Origin: Halocatena salina
GTDB taxonomy: Archaea > Halobacteriota > Halobacteria > Halobacteriales > Haloarculaceae
Reading direction: 5' to 3'
Assembly (NCBI RefSeq): GCF_023115355.1
Contig: NZ_CP096019.1
Coordinates: 1,240,001 to 1,304,000 of the forward strand
DNA length: 64,000 bases
Positions 36,788-46,049 of this stretch are shown here, piece by piece. Both the position numbers and the translations under genes were made by a program. The notes beneath the pieces are model-generated. The model did no database searches. It worked only from the letters and a program-made list of their open reading frames with translations, and was not told the origin of the DNA. Position 1 is the first letter of the stretch, and each line of letters starts with the position of its first letter.

Positions 36788-37384
36788 TCAAAACTGCGTG
36801 TACCCGTTCGTATCGAGACAATGGTGGGCGACGGTGATCGCCTGGTCGGCATGCAGTCGTCGGGGACCGAGACGCACGCGCTGGGTTGCCACCTCCGAAA
36901 GGAGCTTCGTTTCGGTTTCGGTGAAATCACGGTGATCGGAGAGAACGAACACCGGATCGGATGGGAGATCGGACGTCCCGACGGGCTGGCCATCCTCATG
37001 GAGTTGAATCACGGTTCCCTCCTCAGCGGCGTTCGTGAGCGTAGTCTCGACACCGACCCGGGAGAGATACACGCCGGGAGAAGGGTTCGTTTCCATCTGT
37101 CCGATCGCATGATCACGTTGTTCGAGAGTGGCTCTGATGCGTGCAGCAGTGCTCCGTTCGTCCGGATGGAGCCCTCGGAGTTCGCTTCCCTCGAACCGGA
37201 TCGTGTACGAATCGGAAAGGACCACCCGGCACCGAACGTCCGAACGAATCGAATGCGAGAGGAAAAACGCCCCCGTGACACACCGACAGAGTACGTCCAA
37301 CCGTCCCGCTCCACCCGCCGTGTCTGCAAGCGAAAAATCGGGCGTCGTCGGCACCTCGTGACCGATGATGATGAACTGCCGCAT
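36788..37384 (-). CDS. trmY: tRNA pseudouridine-54 N1-methyltransferase
   Basis: TrmY methylates pseudouridine 54 in the T loop of archaeal tRNAs. The 198-residue protein starts MRQFIIIGHEVPTTPDFSL and has the SPOUT-type knot segments GVYLSRVG and PVFVLSDHRDF, with the family tail LHADQAITVAHHCLD. Start and length fit. It lies on the same strand as, and just before, tRNA-Pro, with only 57 bases between. Confidence 0.93.
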   Translation of the reverse strand: MRQFIIIGHEVPTTPDFSLADTAGGAGRLDVLCRCVTGAFFLSHSIRSDVRCRVVLSDSYTIRFEGSELRGLHPDERSTAARIRATLEQRDHAIGQMETNPSPGVYLSRVGVETTLTNAAEEGTVIQLHEDGQPVGTSDLPSDPVFVLSDHRDFTETETKLLSEVATQRVRLGPRRLHADQAITVAHHCLDTNGYTQF

Positions 37385-37431
37385 ACGGTCTCTGACATTG
37401 CGATCGACATACGTTCGTCGCTCGAAGGGAG

Positions 37432-38418
37432 TTATTTCACTTTCCGAATCGCAGATCGATACACCGAGAGCGGCTGTGTTCCGATGATAGTTTTCGATCG
37501 GTCGGAATCCGGGTTGTAAACATAAAATGCAGGCGTCCCGGGAACCGACGCCTGATCGGCTGCGTCGACCGCTGCGTCGATATCCGAAGCGAACGCATCG
37601 CTGTAGGTGTCATGAACCGTTTCGACTGCACTGGCGTCGATACCGACCTCCGTGGCTATTTCGAGAAGGTTCTGGCCATCGGCCCACCCACTCCCGGCTT
37701 TTCGTTGGCGTTCGAATACGGTTTGATGCCACTGCCAGAACTGGGCGGGATCGGTGTCCGCAACCGTCTCCCACACCGCTTTCGAGAGCATCGCTGCTGG
37801 CCACGAATTCTGTCCGATATTCGGTAGTTCGAGGAACACGAACCGTGTATGACCGCGCCGTACCTCCTTGCTGATGAGCTGGGGGTGGATCGAGGTTGCG
37901 AACTGACTGCAAAACTCACAAAGGTAATCACTCCAGTAGAGGATTTCGACCGGTGCGCGATCGGAGCCCATCACCGGATATCGACTGCGATCCAGCCCGA
38001 ACTTCGTTGTGCCCGATCCAACCGAGAGATACGGATGCTCTCGGGCGTGGGATGTCGTCTGTGTGGTCGTGCGTCGAGTCGTCGTTCGTTGTGGGGTCCG
38101 TGACGTTCGGGGTGGCGTCTCCGTCGGAGACGGGCTTGGGGAGGGGGTCGGTCGCGTCGTCTCTCGAGGTGTCGGGGATGGCACATCCGTTTCTACTGCC
38201 GTCGGCGACCCCGGCGTCGATCGTCGTGGCGTAGCGTTGGTTAGCGGTGGATGGTCCGGATCGCTTCTCGTGAGCGGGGTCGCTACCTCCGTCGATTCCG
38301 GTGGATCTCCATCCTCATCGGACTGACCGAGACAACCGGCCGTCACACCGACGAGTGTGACCATGGTGCTCTGAATGAGTGCCCGCCGCGTCGTGTTCGA
38401 TTTCGTATTTTCCGACAT
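37432..38418 (-). CDS. Tat lipoprotein with DsbA-like thioredoxin domain
   Basis: The 328-residue protein starts NTTRRALIQST (Tat) with lipobox VTAGC near residue 29. A long Pro/Thr/Ser/Arg spacer covers about 35-125. The C-terminal 200 residues are a thioredoxin fold of DsbA type with redox motif CEFC in SDYLCEFCSQF and cis-proline segment VPGTPAFYVYN. A thiol-disulfide exchange role outside the membrane is inferred. It lies downstream of nothing obvious on the same strand and starts about 35 bases before the trmY gene's end of the cluster. Confidence 0.88.
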   Translation of the reverse strand: MSENTKSNTTRRALIQSTMVTLVGVTAGCLGQSDEDGDPPESTEVATPLTRSDPDHPPLTNATPRRSTPGSPTAVETDVPSPTPRETTRPTPSPSPSPTETPPRTSRTPQRTTTRRTTTQTTSHAREHPYLSVGSGTTKFGLDRSRYPVMGSDRAPVEILYWSDYLCEFCSQFATSIHPQLISKEVRRGHTRFVFLELPNIGQNSWPAAMLSKAVWETVADTDPAQFWQWHQTVFERQRKAGSGWADGQNLLEIATEVGIDASAVETVHDTYSDAFASDIDAAVDAADQASVPGTPAFYVYNPDSDRSKTIIGTQPLSVYRSAIRKVK

Positions 38419-38574
38419 ATCAATTACATGGTCGTTTCCGACTCACTCGACAGCTCGCTGCGATGCTTACCACATAAGGAGATATGGTAATATACGTTAC
38501 GGATTCATTTCATATATTATAGTCTATCTTAGAATAATATGCAGCAAGAAGGTCGTTGCTCGTGTTCGACAGCG

Positions 38575-39543
38575 TTATTCTCGGAGTGCGGTACGGATGG
38601 CGTCTTCGACGGTTCGTTCGGCTTGCCAACCCAATTGTTCGCGTACGTTGGTGGTGTCGACGGTGAACGTATCGGTAAGCGTCTCGCCGCTTCGGGGGTT
38701 TTCGACCAGTTCGATGTCGGGATCGAGATTTCGCTCTTCGCGGGCGATCTGCTTGACCGACTGGGCAATTTCCATCACGCTCGGCGTTTCTTCGCTGCCG
38801 ATCGCGTACCGTTTGACGCCCGTTTCGCTGTCGTTCAACTGTGTGAGAAGTCGTTCAGCACACAGGACGTACAGCTGAGCGATGTCGAGGACGTGGACGT
38901 AATTTCGGACTTGTGTCCCGGGTTCGTACACCGTGAGGGGTTCACCTGCCAGTGCACGATTGACGAAGAAATTGAGCACGACCGGTTTCGAAACGGTAGT
39001 ATCGTCGATCTCGTGTGCACCGTACACGTTTGAGATCATCAACAGGTGTGCCGGGAACGACCCATCAGCGAACGTCTCGATGGCTCGTTCACCGAGGATC
39101 TTCGATCGGCCGTACCAGTTCAGTGGAGTCCGAGGTGCGTCGGTGGTGATCGGAAACGTCGTCGGATCGCCGACCACGGCCATACTGAACGGGAACACGA
39201 GCGCTCCCCCCGTGGTGTGACACCACCACGCGACGTTGTTCGTTCCTTGGACGTTCACCTCATAGGCGAGATCGGGATTCTCATCACAATCCTCGACACC
39301 GCTGAGGGCCGCAAGATGGAGCACCACGTCGGCACCATCCAACGCGTCTGCAAGCTCCGATCGGTGACGGATATCGACGTGTTGAACATCAACAGCATCG
39401 ATCTGGCGGATCATTCCGCTGTGAAAGTTATCGAGAGCGGTGATCTGCCAGTCGGGATGTACTTCCTGTAGTCGTTTGACGACACAACTGCCAGTGTAGC
39501 CTGCCGCGCCTGTAACGGCGATGTGTGGGGTTGTCGTTGTCAT
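38575..39543 (-). CDS. NAD-dependent sugar-nucleotide epimerase/dehydratase
   Basis: The 322-residue protein has the Rossmann motif GAAGYTGSCV (near residues 12-21) and the active-site pattern NWYGRSK (Tyr-x3-Lys) of extended short-chain dehydrogenases. Such enzymes change the stereochemistry of UDP- or dTDP-sugars. Its start is one base after the stop of the preceding epimerase gene, so it is the last of a three-gene operon that supplies sugars for glycoproteins or lipids. The exact sugar is not visible. Confidence 0.9.
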   Translation of the reverse strand: MTTTTPHIAVTGAAGYTGSCVVKRLQEVHPDWQITALDNFHSGMIRQIDAVDVQHVDIRHRSELADALDGADVVLHLAALSGVEDCDENPDLAYEVNVQGTNNVAWWCHTTGGALVFPFSMAVVGDPTTFPITTDAPRTPLNWYGRSKILGERAIETFADGSFPAHLLMISNVYGAHEIDDTTVSKPVVLNFFVNRALAGEPLTVYEPGTQVRNYVHVLDIAQLYVLCAERLLTQLNDSETGVKRYAIGSEETPSVMEIAQSVKQIAREERNLDPDIELVENPRSGETLTDTFTVDTTNVREQLGWQAERTVEDAIRTALRE

Positions 39544-39544
39544 G

Positions 39545-40495
39545 TTACTGTAACAGGGGTGGAGCCTGAATGTCGGTAAATCGCTGGGTGAGATCTCGAA
39601 CGCCTTCTCGAAGCGTCCACTCAGTAGTAAAGTTCGTTTCGGCTAACCGATCGAAACTGACGTGATAGGAGGGACCTGGGTGTTCGTCCGCACGGTAGGC
39701 TACGTCCACCGCTCCGACCTCCTCATCGATGAGCGCTGCCACGTCCCGGATACGGTGGTTTTCAGTGTCGCTTCCGACGTTGTAGACGGTGTGGGTCCAC
39801 TCGTCGGGGTGGAGCGCAGCGTGGGCGTACGCACGAGCGGCATCACGAACGTGGATGAACGGTCGCCAGTTCGAGCCGTCGCCGTACACGGTCAGCGCCC
39901 GGTCCGTCAGTGCTTGGAAGACGAACCGGTTGACGACGAGATTGAACCGAACCCCCGGCGCAGCACCGTGGTTCGTCGCCATTCGGAGCGCCGTTCGATC
40001 GAACCCAAACCGGTCTCCGAGGCTCGAAAGCAACTGCTCGGCCTCGAGTTTCGACTCCGCGTAAGGATTGATCGGCTCGGGATCGGCCGTTTCGTCAAGC
40101 TCCGTTCCGGTTGCTCGACCGTAGACGTTACACGAGGAAGCAAGCACGACGTTATCGACGCCGAGCTGTCCTGCGGTCTTGAGGACAGTCTCGGTTCCGT
40201 CGCGGTTGATCGACTCCGTCTCCTCGCGCCGATCGTGGGTGCTCTCTGCGCCAGTGATCGCTGCGAGATGGATCACGACATCGCAGTCATCCATCGCGCG
40301 TGCGACCGTTTCGGCATCACGTACATCACCACGGACGAAGTCGATCGATCTGGTGAGCGAGGACATGAGTGTTCGCGGCGATCCCGTCGACAGATCGTCC
40401 AACACGACGACGCGGTCGATCCGGTCGTCTCGGTCCAACAACCCGACCAGCACGCTGCCGATATACCCACAGCCACCCGTGACGAGGACGTTCAT
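39545..40495 (-). CDS. NAD-dependent sugar-nucleotide epimerase (UDP-glucose epimerase type)
   Basis: The 316-residue protein begins MNVLVTGGCGYIGSVLVGLL, with GGCGYIG as the NAD-binding motif, and has NPYAESK as the Tyr-x3-Lys catalytic pair. It belongs to the GalE/RmlB type of extended short-chain dehydrogenases. It shares one base with the sulfoquinovose-synthase-like gene (TAATG) and is one base from the next epimerase gene. Which sugar it converts is not shown. Confidence 0.9.
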   Translation of the reverse strand: MNVLVTGGCGYIGSVLVGLLDRDDRIDRVVVLDDLSTGSPRTLMSSLTRSIDFVRGDVRDAETVARAMDDCDVVIHLAAITGAESTHDRREETESINRDGTETVLKTAGQLGVDNVVLASSCNVYGRATGTELDETADPEPINPYAESKLEAEQLLSSLGDRFGFDRTALRMATNHGAAPGVRFNLVVNRFVFQALTDRALTVYGDGSNWRPFIHVRDAARAYAHAALHPDEWTHTVYNVGSDTENHRIRDVAALIDEEVGAVDVAYRADEHPGPSYHVSFDRLAETNFTTEWTLREGVRDLTQRFTDIQAPPLLQ

Positions 40496-41661
40496 TATTC
40501 GAGCACGTCGGGGAGGAAGCGGTCCTCGTGGGAAACGATCGTCTTCCGGTGTTCGGTGAGCGTTCCCAAAATGTCGCGCACGCCGCTCTCGAAGTCTTGA
40601 CGTTGCTCGCCGATGAGTTCCATATACCGGTCGTTGTCGATCTCCATGGCGTGTTCCTCGTCCTCCTCTCGGGGGTTTTCGACGTGGGTCACGTCGACAT
40701 CGAGGTCGAACTCGCCAGCCACATCGGCGATCGTGTTGGCGATTTCGACGATGCTGATCGGACGTGTCGTCTGATTGTACACGACGTGCTCGTCGGGCCG
40801 TTCGGTGTGATCGGTGAGCGCGAGTTGAGCCAGCCCCTCAACCGCGTCTTCGAGGCTGACGAACGGTTTGCGCTGCTCGCCTTTCCCATACACCGTAAGC
40901 GGATAGCCCGCAACCGCCTGTGCACAGAACCGATGGGCAACCACCCCGAAGTAATAGTCGAAGTCGAACCGAGTGTTCAGCCTGTCGTCGGCCCGCGTCT
41001 CCTCGGTTTCAGTGCCGTAGGTGATCGCCGTTCGAACGTCGCTGATCGGCAGCCCGAACTGTTTGTGCGCGAGCCGCAGATTGGCTGCGTCGTGACACTT
41101 CGTCAGATGGTACCAGCTCCCTGCCATTGCCGGGAACGGCACCGAATCACGCCGTCCCTCGTGTTCCATCACCGCTCCACCCTCGGGGATGGGGAAGTCG
41201 GGCGCGCCGTAGACGCCGGTCGTAGTGGTCTCGATGAAATGGGTGTCAGTCATGTCCTGCTCGTGGAGTCCCCACACCAGGTTCCGCGTGGCTTGCAAAT
41301 TGTTGTGCTGGGTGTAGTTCGCCCGCTCACCGTTGATCTGTGAGTACGGTGCAGAGGGTTGAGCTGCTGTGTGGACGATGACACTCGGTTCATGGGTCGT
41401 GAGCAACCGCTCGACGAACGCCCGATCCGTGAGGTCTCCTTCGACGAACGAGAGATTGCGAACGTCGTGGACGGTCCGCGCTCCATCAAGGCGGTCGTCC
41501 ATGTCGCTGATGGGAGCTGCGCTCTTCGATCCGACCGACTGTACCCACTCGCGGCGGCCGAAATTATCGACGAGTACGACCCGCTCGTCCGTTCGACGCG
41601 CAATGCGAAGCCCCGTTGGCCATCCGATGTATCCGTCACCGCCCGTGACGATGATGCTCAT
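40495..41661 (-). CDS. UDP-sulfoquinovose synthase-like protein
   Basis: The 388-residue protein has GGDGYIGWPTGLRIA and a VDNFGRREW loop, then QPSAPYS, HNNLQATRNLVW, and SWYHLTKCHD as the Tyr-x3-Lys pair. These match the SQD1 family, which makes UDP-sulfoquinovose from UDP-glucose and sulfite. If right, the cell has a sulfonated sugar on lipid or glycoprotein; the archaeal use is inferred. It is first in a three-gene operon, is divergent from a methyltransferase gene, and has a strong inverted repeat just before the start. Confidence 0.85.
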   Translation of the reverse strand: MSIIVTGGDGYIGWPTGLRIARRTDERVVLVDNFGRREWVQSVGSKSAAPISDMDDRLDGARTVHDVRNLSFVEGDLTDRAFVERLLTTHEPSVIVHTAAQPSAPYSQINGERANYTQHNNLQATRNLVWGLHEQDMTDTHFIETTTTGVYGAPDFPIPEGGAVMEHEGRRDSVPFPAMAGSWYHLTKCHDAANLRLAHKQFGLPISDVRTAITYGTETEETRADDRLNTRFDFDYYFGVVAHRFCAQAVAGYPLTVYGKGEQRKPFVSLEDAVEGLAQLALTDHTERPDEHVVYNQTTRPISIVEIANTIADVAGEFDLDVDVTHVENPREEDEEHAMEIDNDRYMELIGEQRQDFESGVRDILGTLTEHRKTIVSHEDRFLPDVLE

Positions 41662-41686
41662 GAGTTACTCAGTTAGCGAGTAACTC
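41662..41686. promoter_or_regulatory. GAGTNACTC inverted repeat at the sulfoquinovose operon start
   Basis: GAGTTACTC (41662-41670) and GAGTAACTC (41678-41686) are perfect reverse complements 7 bases apart, and each arm is itself nearly palindromic. They lie directly against the start codon at 41661, in the 120-base gap shared with the methyltransferase gene. An operator or RNA hairpin is possible; neither is shown. Confidence 0.5.
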
Positions 41687-41782
41687 TCGCGTGCCAAGTA
41701 GCTTTCCGTTTGACACGGCGCGCTAGATGGCAAACACAAACACTACTGTGCTGGAGTGTGACACAGAACCAACTGGTATGGA

Positions 41783-43135
41783 ATGACAGACCGTTCCTGG
41801 AACGCAGACCGTTCGCCGCTCGGTGATAGCAGCATAACGGATATCGATTGGACGTTCTCAGGGGCTAACACGCGGCGATTGACCCATGGGATGCATTCGT
41901 ATCCGGCACGGATGATTCCCCAGATCCCGGCGACTGTGCTCGCTCATTTCAAACGCGAGAATGTGATTCGAGAGGGGGATACGGTGTACGATCCGTTCTC
42001 AGGGTCGGGAACGACGGCGGTGGAAGGGCGGCTGGCTGGTTTACACGCTGAAGCCAACGATATCAATCCGTTGGCGTGTCTGTTGACGCTGGCCAAATCC
42101 CGACCGATCGATCCGGAGCCACTAGAAACTGCGTGTTCGTGGCTGACCGACGGACTCGAAGAGGAATTACGACGGGTGCGATCGGCGTGGGCGGCCGGCG
42201 ACTGTGAGCTGAATCCATCGGCGGTGCGAGAGGGGTGGTTTCCCGAGCCGCAACTGTACGAGTTGGTCGCCATACGTAACCGGATTGACGAACTTCGAGA
42301 CGAGCTGAGTGAAACGACGACTCCTGAGGTGGCCGAGGACGTGACCCGGTTTCTGCGGGTCGCGCTTTCGGTGACGGTCAGGCGGGTGAGCTACCAGCGC
42401 AACGGCGAGTACAAGCGCTATCGCATTCCCCGCGAAGACCGCGCCGATCACGATCCGGACGTGTACGCCCTCTTTGTGGAACTACTCCGGGAGAACGCTG
42501 AGCGGATGCGATCGTACAGTCGACGCGTCGATCACACCACGACTACGACCGTTCACTACGCGGATGCACGTGTCGCGCGGGCGGTCGAGGATAACAGCGC
42601 AGACATCGTCATCACCTCGCCACCGTACGGCGATCACTCGACGACAGTGGCGTATGGACAGTTCTCACAGGATCCCGCTATCATCGCGGATCGGCGTGGG
42701 TACGAGGAGATGAGGGCCGTCGACAAAACCGGACTCGGGGGCGCATACGGACAAGAACCGATTGATGCGCTTGAACAGTACTCACCCTCACTGAAGCGTA
42801 CGCTCGAAGCACTCCGGAAACGGGATGGACGAGCGACCGACGCGCTATCGTTCTTCAGTGATTTTTACGCCGTGATCGAACAGGTACGGCGGATACTCAA
42901 ACCCGGCCAGCCTGTGGTGTGGGTGCTGGCCAACCGGACGATGAGTCGGGTCCCGATCCCGACCCACCTCATCGCTACCGAGCTGTGTGAACATCTCGGC
43001 TTCGAACGAGAGCACGTCATTCCGCGCAAAATCCCGACGAAAACACTTCCTTGGGAGAACGCCCCCGAGAACGTCGCCGGACGAACCGGCGAGATGATGG
43101 CTTCTGAGTACGTCGTCATCATGCGCCGTCCGTGA
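41783..43135 (+). CDS. site-specific DNA methyltransferase (N4/N6 amino type)
   Basis: The 450-residue protein has the AdoMet site DPFSGSGTT (70-78) and the catalytic motif TSPPYG (278-283), which mark an amino-methyltransferase of DNA cytosine-N4 or adenine-N6. About 200 residues lie between them, so a target-recognition region may sit there. No restriction endonuclease gene is nearby, so this looks like an orphan enzyme. Some haloarchaea have an orphan methyltransferase for CTAG sites; this might be one, but specificity cannot be read from the sequence. Confidence 0.88.
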   Translation: MTDRSWNADRSPLGDSSITDIDWTFSGANTRRLTHGMHSYPARMIPQIPATVLAHFKRENVIREGDTVYDPFSGSGTTAVEGRLAGLHAEANDINPLACLLTLAKSRPIDPEPLETACSWLTDGLEEELRRVRSAWAAGDCELNPSAVREGWFPEPQLYELVAIRNRIDELRDELSETTTPEVAEDVTRFLRVALSVTVRRVSYQRNGEYKRYRIPREDRADHDPDVYALFVELLRENAERMRSYSRRVDHTTTTTVHYADARVARAVEDNSADIVITSPPYGDHSTTVAYGQFSQDPAIIADRRGYEEMRAVDKTGLGGAYGQEPIDALEQYSPSLKRTLEALRKRDGRATDALSFFSDFYAVIEQVRRILKPGQPVVWVLANRTMSRVPIPTHLIATELCEHLGFEREHVIPRKIPTKTLPWENAPENVAGRTGEMMASEYVVIMRRP

Positions 43136-43511
43136 ACAGCGAGGTTGATGGAACGTCACAACATCGATTGTCATGAGACCGTGACGATGCCCGATGGATC
43201 GCTTTGTAGATACAACTGATGAACGATAGACTGCCGAAATCAGTCGTGATTTTGGAGCCGTTCGCGTAGCGATAATCCTCTCTTTCCCACCCACTTTCCC
43301 CCCAACCCATCATCATTTATCGCGTCGGCCGAGACAGTTGTTGATCGAAAATAGTAATAGAGAAATGTGTGTTGTAGTGTGTATACGCCTCGATGATGTG
43401 TCCTCGCTGCATATCGATGAGTATCTGTTGTACCGTGTCGAGTTGGGAGGCGGTTGTACCTTCTGTCTGGCGTTTTCGGGTCTCTACTAGCAAATGGGGA
43501 GGTGTTCGGTG
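43136..43511. other. intergenic region upstream of the toxin-like gene
   Basis: About 375 bases, AT-rich in its middle, with an ATTTATCG box near 43314-43321 that may be a TATA element. GGGAGGTG at 43496-43503 is the ribosome site for the next gene. No further gene is visible. Confidence 0.4.
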
Positions 43512-45647
43512 ATGCGCGTGCGCCGGGTTGCGATCGTGTTGATGGCGGTCGGGATCGTGACGAGTGCGATCTACGCGACGGGTGCGTTTTCGGGGATACT
43601 GGTCTCACGGGACGCGAGCGTGTCGGTGACGGGCGACGCGTCAGGGTATCTGGGGTTGAAGCCCGCCCCCGGTCCTAATGGGGCGTACGCCCGCTACGGT
43701 GACGGCGGACAGTTGCGGCTCACGCTGAGCGAAGCAGTTTCCACTGAGAACGCCTCTGGCGAGGGACTCAATCCGGGGGCGGTGACGACCGTCGAGAACG
43801 TGTTCACGATCACCAATCAGGGTACCCAGTCTGTAGGGCTATGGTTGATGGATGGAAGTGATGCCGTGACGTTCACAGTCGACGGCCAGTCGATCGAAGG
43901 GCAGGGAAACGCGATCGCTCTCGGAACAGGTGACACCAAACCGGTGAGCGTCGAGATCGATACGCGCAACGCCGATGTGAATCAGAACCTGCTGGAATCA
44001 GTGACCTTTGAGGCAGACACCGACGTGAACGGGCAGGACGTGTCGGAGCAGATGGATGACAGCTCAGGGGAGATGGATGAGTCTGAAAGTAACGACGAGC
44101 AGTCCGGTGAGTCGCAATCAACCCCAACATCCAAAGAAAAGGAGGACGACGGCGAGAGCATACTGACTGACAACGTCTTCATGAACACCGCAGAGGATGT
44201 CAGCAACAAATTCATCAAAGCCGGGGAGGCGGTCCTTGATGCCGGAGGCGAGCTTCTCAAGGTTACCGGTGATTTCTTCAGTGGTGTCGCCGATTGGGGC
44301 CGTCAGAAGCTCCTCGAAAAGCTATCGTACGTCACAAACCAACCGATTGATGCACTGAAATCGCTGGGTGAAACGGGATGGAACACGCTCATCGGCTTTT
44401 TCCTCGGGGAAATCGGGATGCCTGGCGGGAGCTTCCAAGCTCAGGAGTCAAATTCAGTGTTCTATCTCGGTGGCTCGCTGCTTTCGGTCTTTAACCCCAT
44501 AACGGATAGCGTCGCTGGCATTCGAGATTTGGCTGCCCATCTTGTCAAAGGTCAGGCGCTCTACGCTGCTATCGAAGCGTTGGGACTCCTGCCAGGTGGA
44601 AGCGTAGTCGAAGACCTCGCGGATCTCAAAAAGATCACCGAAACGTGGGTGACGAATTTCCCACAGAAAGCGAGCAGAGGGCTACAACCACTTTCAGATA
44701 TGGTCCTGAAACATCTGCCCACGAGTGCTCAACGACCAATTAGGGATATCTTCCCGGATGCAGCGAAACGAAGCGATGACGCCAGCGCAGGAGTACGGAA
44801 AGGACCTGATGAGATAGATGAGAATATAATCAGGAATTTGAAACAGAATCCCGGTTACTCTGAGGCCCGAATGAAACGGCTGGTGAATAGTGAAAGATTC
44901 CACCCGAATGATCTCAAAACGCTTGCCAAGGAGAACACCAATCTCCGGTTTGTCGAGGGACTCAGCAAAAATGGTGTCTCCCCGGAGAACATCAAGACAC
45001 TCAGCAAAACCGATGCGAATCTCGAAATCGCAAGACGGCTCAGTAACCGAGACTTCTCCGGCGACGGGCTCGCCTACATCGCCAAATACGGGGACGAAAC
45101 CAATCCGAAACTCACGCTCGAACGGGCTGAGGAACTCAAAAATGCTGGTTACAAAGGAGAGGACATCGTAGCCATTTCCAGACACGCTGAGACCAGCTAT
45201 CTCATCCGTCCGCAATCGCCACTCGCGGAGAAGTTCAAGGGACCACTCCACGCTCACAAAGCCCAAAATCCAGCCGGAGCAGGCGTTACCACCAACCAGC
45301 TCCGCAAACTCCGCGAGCAAGACGTTCCGTCCGGGCATGTCAGCCACTACGTCGAAAACGGGTATAGTCTCAAACTGGTGAGCTTCCTCCGCGATCAAGG
45401 ACACTCCTCCGGTCGGATTAGGAGCTTCTTCCTGGGGTCACCTGAGAAAGTTAAAAAGCAGGTTGAAAGAATGAGGAAAATACGTGGCAGTGGTTCAACA
45501 GGCCTGAGCATAGCTAAGGATGTATATGGTTGGTGTAAGGTAAGAGAAAAGAATGGAGCAAAGGCTTGTCCAGTTAGCCTCACTAACACCACTAGCAAAG
45601 AAGGAAAACAAGCAATGATTAAGAGACACAATCTCAACCTTCCCTAA
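43512..45647 (+). CDS. exported multidomain protein resembling a polymorphic toxin
   Basis: The 711-residue protein starts at the ATG at 43512 because GGGAGGTG precedes it. Residues 1-170 are a DUF1102/SipW-type exported domain: a membrane-type signal (VAIVLMAVGIVTSAIYATGAFS), then VSVTGDASGYLGL and VFTITNQGTQSVGLW. An acidic linker (177-215), a helical part (216-300), a region like pre-toxin TG domains (318-372, FNPITDSVAGIRDL...ALGLLPGGSV) and helical repeats (435-640) follow. The last 67 residues (645-711) use AGA, AGG, ATA and AAA codons unlike the rest, as if swapped in. Toxin function is inference; no catalytic residues are recognised. Confidence 0.7.
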   Translation: MRVRRVAIVLMAVGIVTSAIYATGAFSGILVSRDASVSVTGDASGYLGLKPAPGPNGAYARYGDGGQLRLTLSEAVSTENASGEGLNPGAVTTVENVFTITNQGTQSVGLWLMDGSDAVTFTVDGQSIEGQGNAIALGTGDTKPVSVEIDTRNADVNQNLLESVTFEADTDVNGQDVSEQMDDSSGEMDESESNDEQSGESQSTPTSKEKEDDGESILTDNVFMNTAEDVSNKFIKAGEAVLDAGGELLKVTGDFFSGVADWGRQKLLEKLSYVTNQPIDALKSLGETGWNTLIGFFLGEIGMPGGSFQAQESNSVFYLGGSLLSVFNPITDSVAGIRDLAAHLVKGQALYAAIEALGLLPGGSVVEDLADLKKITETWVTNFPQKASRGLQPLSDMVLKHLPTSAQRPIRDIFPDAAKRSDDASAGVRKGPDEIDENIIRNLKQNPGYSEARMKRLVNSERFHPNDLKTLAKENTNLRFVEGLSKNGVSPENIKTLSKTDANLEIARRLSNRDFSGDGLAYIAKYGDETNPKLTLERAEELKNAGYKGEDIVAISRHAETSYLIRPQSPLAEKFKGPLHAHKAQNPAGAGVTTNQLRKLREQDVPSGHVSHYVENGYSLKLVSFLRDQGHSSGRIRSFFLGSPEKVKKQVERMRKIRGSGSTGLSIAKDVYGWCKVREKNGAKACPVSLTNTTSKEGKQAMIKRHNLNLP

Positions 45648-45785
45648 TCGAGGATGTATTAATTCTATTATACTATTAGTTATATAGTATGGATATAAAT
45701 ATCAAGACCTCATCATTACAGTTGCGATGAAGATCTACGCCAGAAGTTATAACCCTCAAAAAACATCGAATGAATTTTACTATTT

Positions 45786-46049
45786 TTATCCAGATTGATA
45801 AGATTCCACCATCGCCTCAATTATATCATATATTATATAATATATGATATATAATATTATGAATGTTATTAATAACCCCACTCCCGCTGGAGTCGAAAAG
45901 TTCCGCCCAAGGCGGTATCGTCCAGCAAACATTGGGTGAATGTCAATCAGTGCTGGCCGAATACCACCTTCAAACAAAATAAATGTAATTGCCACAATAA
46001 AAAATATTTCTCCCCAATAAATCACCTTATTCTTCAATTCATCGAGCAT
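45786..46049 (-). CDS. small two-span membrane protein, possible immunity candidate
   Basis: The 87-residue protein has two membrane segments (about 14-34 and 56-78) and a charged middle loop with RYRLGRNF. It uses AT-rich codons and has an AT-rich promoter region. It lies 140 bases after the toxin-like gene on the opposite strand. Immunity proteins are usually on the same strand as their toxin, so the link is weak. No family is recognised. Confidence 0.55.
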   Translation of the reverse strand: MLDELKNKVIYWGEIFFIVAITFILFEGGIRPALIDIHPMFAGRYRLGRNFSTPAGVGLLITFIILYIIYYIIYDIIEAMVESYQSG

